The notes beneath the pieces were generated by a model, which did not search any database, was not told the DNA's origin, and saw only the letters and a list, made by a program, of their open reading frames with translations. Shown piece by piece: positions 4,916 to 5,333 of a stretch of DNA of 5,333 bases (its first letter is position 1; each line of letters begins with the position of its first letter). Source of the stretch: SMWC01 sp963581225 (lineage in GTDB: Bacteria > Pseudomonadota > Gammaproteobacteria > Steroidobacterales > Rariloculaceae); contig CAUZMW010000134.1 of assembly GCA_963581225.1 (NCBI GenBank), positions 1 to 5,333 on the forward strand, read 5' to 3'. Made by a program: the position numbers and the translations under genes.

Positions 4916-5333
4916 AAATATCCAGCGGCAGGATCGCCGTAACGCCTACATTCGGCGCATCGACGAGCTGACCGATACGCAGATCCACCGCGACACTCGC
5001 AACGAGATAGGCCTGTTCGCGAGTGAGCTCGTGGTTGGCGACCATGTAATCGATCATCTCCAGCAACGCGTTGCGTGCCGCGAGTGAGATGTCCTTGGAT
5101 AGATTCTCGAGCCCCGCGACCTTCGCCGACTCGAGATATTCCATGTCCGGCGGTACGTCGCCCTCGCTCTTAAGAGGAAAGCCGGTAGTCGCATAGAACC
5201 GCCGCGACGGGATGTCCAGTAGGCGCGACGGTCCCTCGTAGTGCGGTCCGCGCGACAGTCCGGGGCCGCCCTTGATTACGCGTGTGGTCAACGTCACGTC
5301 GGCATCCATCTCGATTGCCGTGCCCGACACTTC
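4908..5333 (-). CDS. Acetamidase/formamidase family protein, C-terminal part (runs off the window)
   Basis: The 141 C-terminal residues in the window belong to the FmdA/AmdA amidohydrolase family, which splits formamide, acetamide or related short amides to ammonia and the acid in the cytoplasm. Family features seen here: SGTAIEMDADVT, RRFYATTGF, AARNALLEMIDYMV, and the strongly conserved stretch VASVAVDLRIGQLVDAPNVGV close to the C-terminus, followed by TAILPLDIFE. The reading frame stays open to base 5333, so the true start lies beyond the right edge; an in-frame GTG at 5330 is not the start, because full proteins have at least about 300 residues. The gene is followed by REP copy 4 and a permease remnant. 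An amidase next to an SSF permease would fit uptake and breakdown of an amide, but the permease appears broken. Formamidase and acetamidase cannot be told apart from this part. Confidence 0.88.
   Translation of the reverse strand, partial: EVSGTAIEMDADVTLTTRVIKGGPGLSRGPHYEGPSRLLDIPSRRFYATTGFPLKSEGDVPPDMEYLESAKVAGLENLSKDISLAARNALLEMIDYMVANHELTREQAYLVASVAVDLRIGQLVDAPNVGVTAILPLDIFE

Overview
The window looks like chromosomal DNA from a proteobacterium, most likely a gammaproteobacterium. The base composition is GC-rich by eye. The genes are of housekeeping or catabolic type, and four copies of a REP-type palindrome (consensus start TGTGGGAGCG, stem, then CGCGATTC) resemble the RAYT-associated REPs of Pseudomonas and xanthomonads. 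I cannot name a genus.

Layout, left to right. Positions 15-2866 (+) hold a two-gene, translationally coupled operon: a class III omega-amino-acid:pyruvate aminotransferase (BauA type) and a CoA-acylating (methyl)malonate-semialdehyde dehydrogenase (MmsA/BauC type). Together they would convert beta-alanine to malonate semialdehyde and then to acetyl-CoA. Positions 2948-3664 (+) encode an F420-dependent-NADP-reductase-like Rossmann protein that carries an apparent Sec signal peptide, with its own good Shine-Dalgarno and a possible promoter. Positions 3665-4070 are a 406-base convergent intergenic region with no convincing gene. It is bounded by two REP copies in inverted orientation and contains an imperfect internal inverted repeat.

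The right part is read on the minus strand: the C-terminal part of an acetamidase/formamidase-family protein that runs off the right edge, then a short ORF matching only the C-terminal end of a sodium:solute symporter (SSF) permease, then a GNAT acetyltransferase that starts with TTG at a 4-base overlap. The permease ORF looks like a decayed remnant. It lacks the N-terminal membrane core, appears to carry an internal deletion, and begins inside a REP element.

The most notable structural pattern is the REP placement. All four copies lie in the same orientation as the gene before them, and each starts only 8-11 bases after that gene's stop codon. Their stems show a compensatory A-T/G-C change. 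I see no CRISPR array, tRNA, rRNA, insertion-sequence transposase or phage gene. I found no multi-gene defence or otherwise plainly novel system. The REP/intergenic structure, the exported Rossmann protein and the truncated permease are the items worth a second look.
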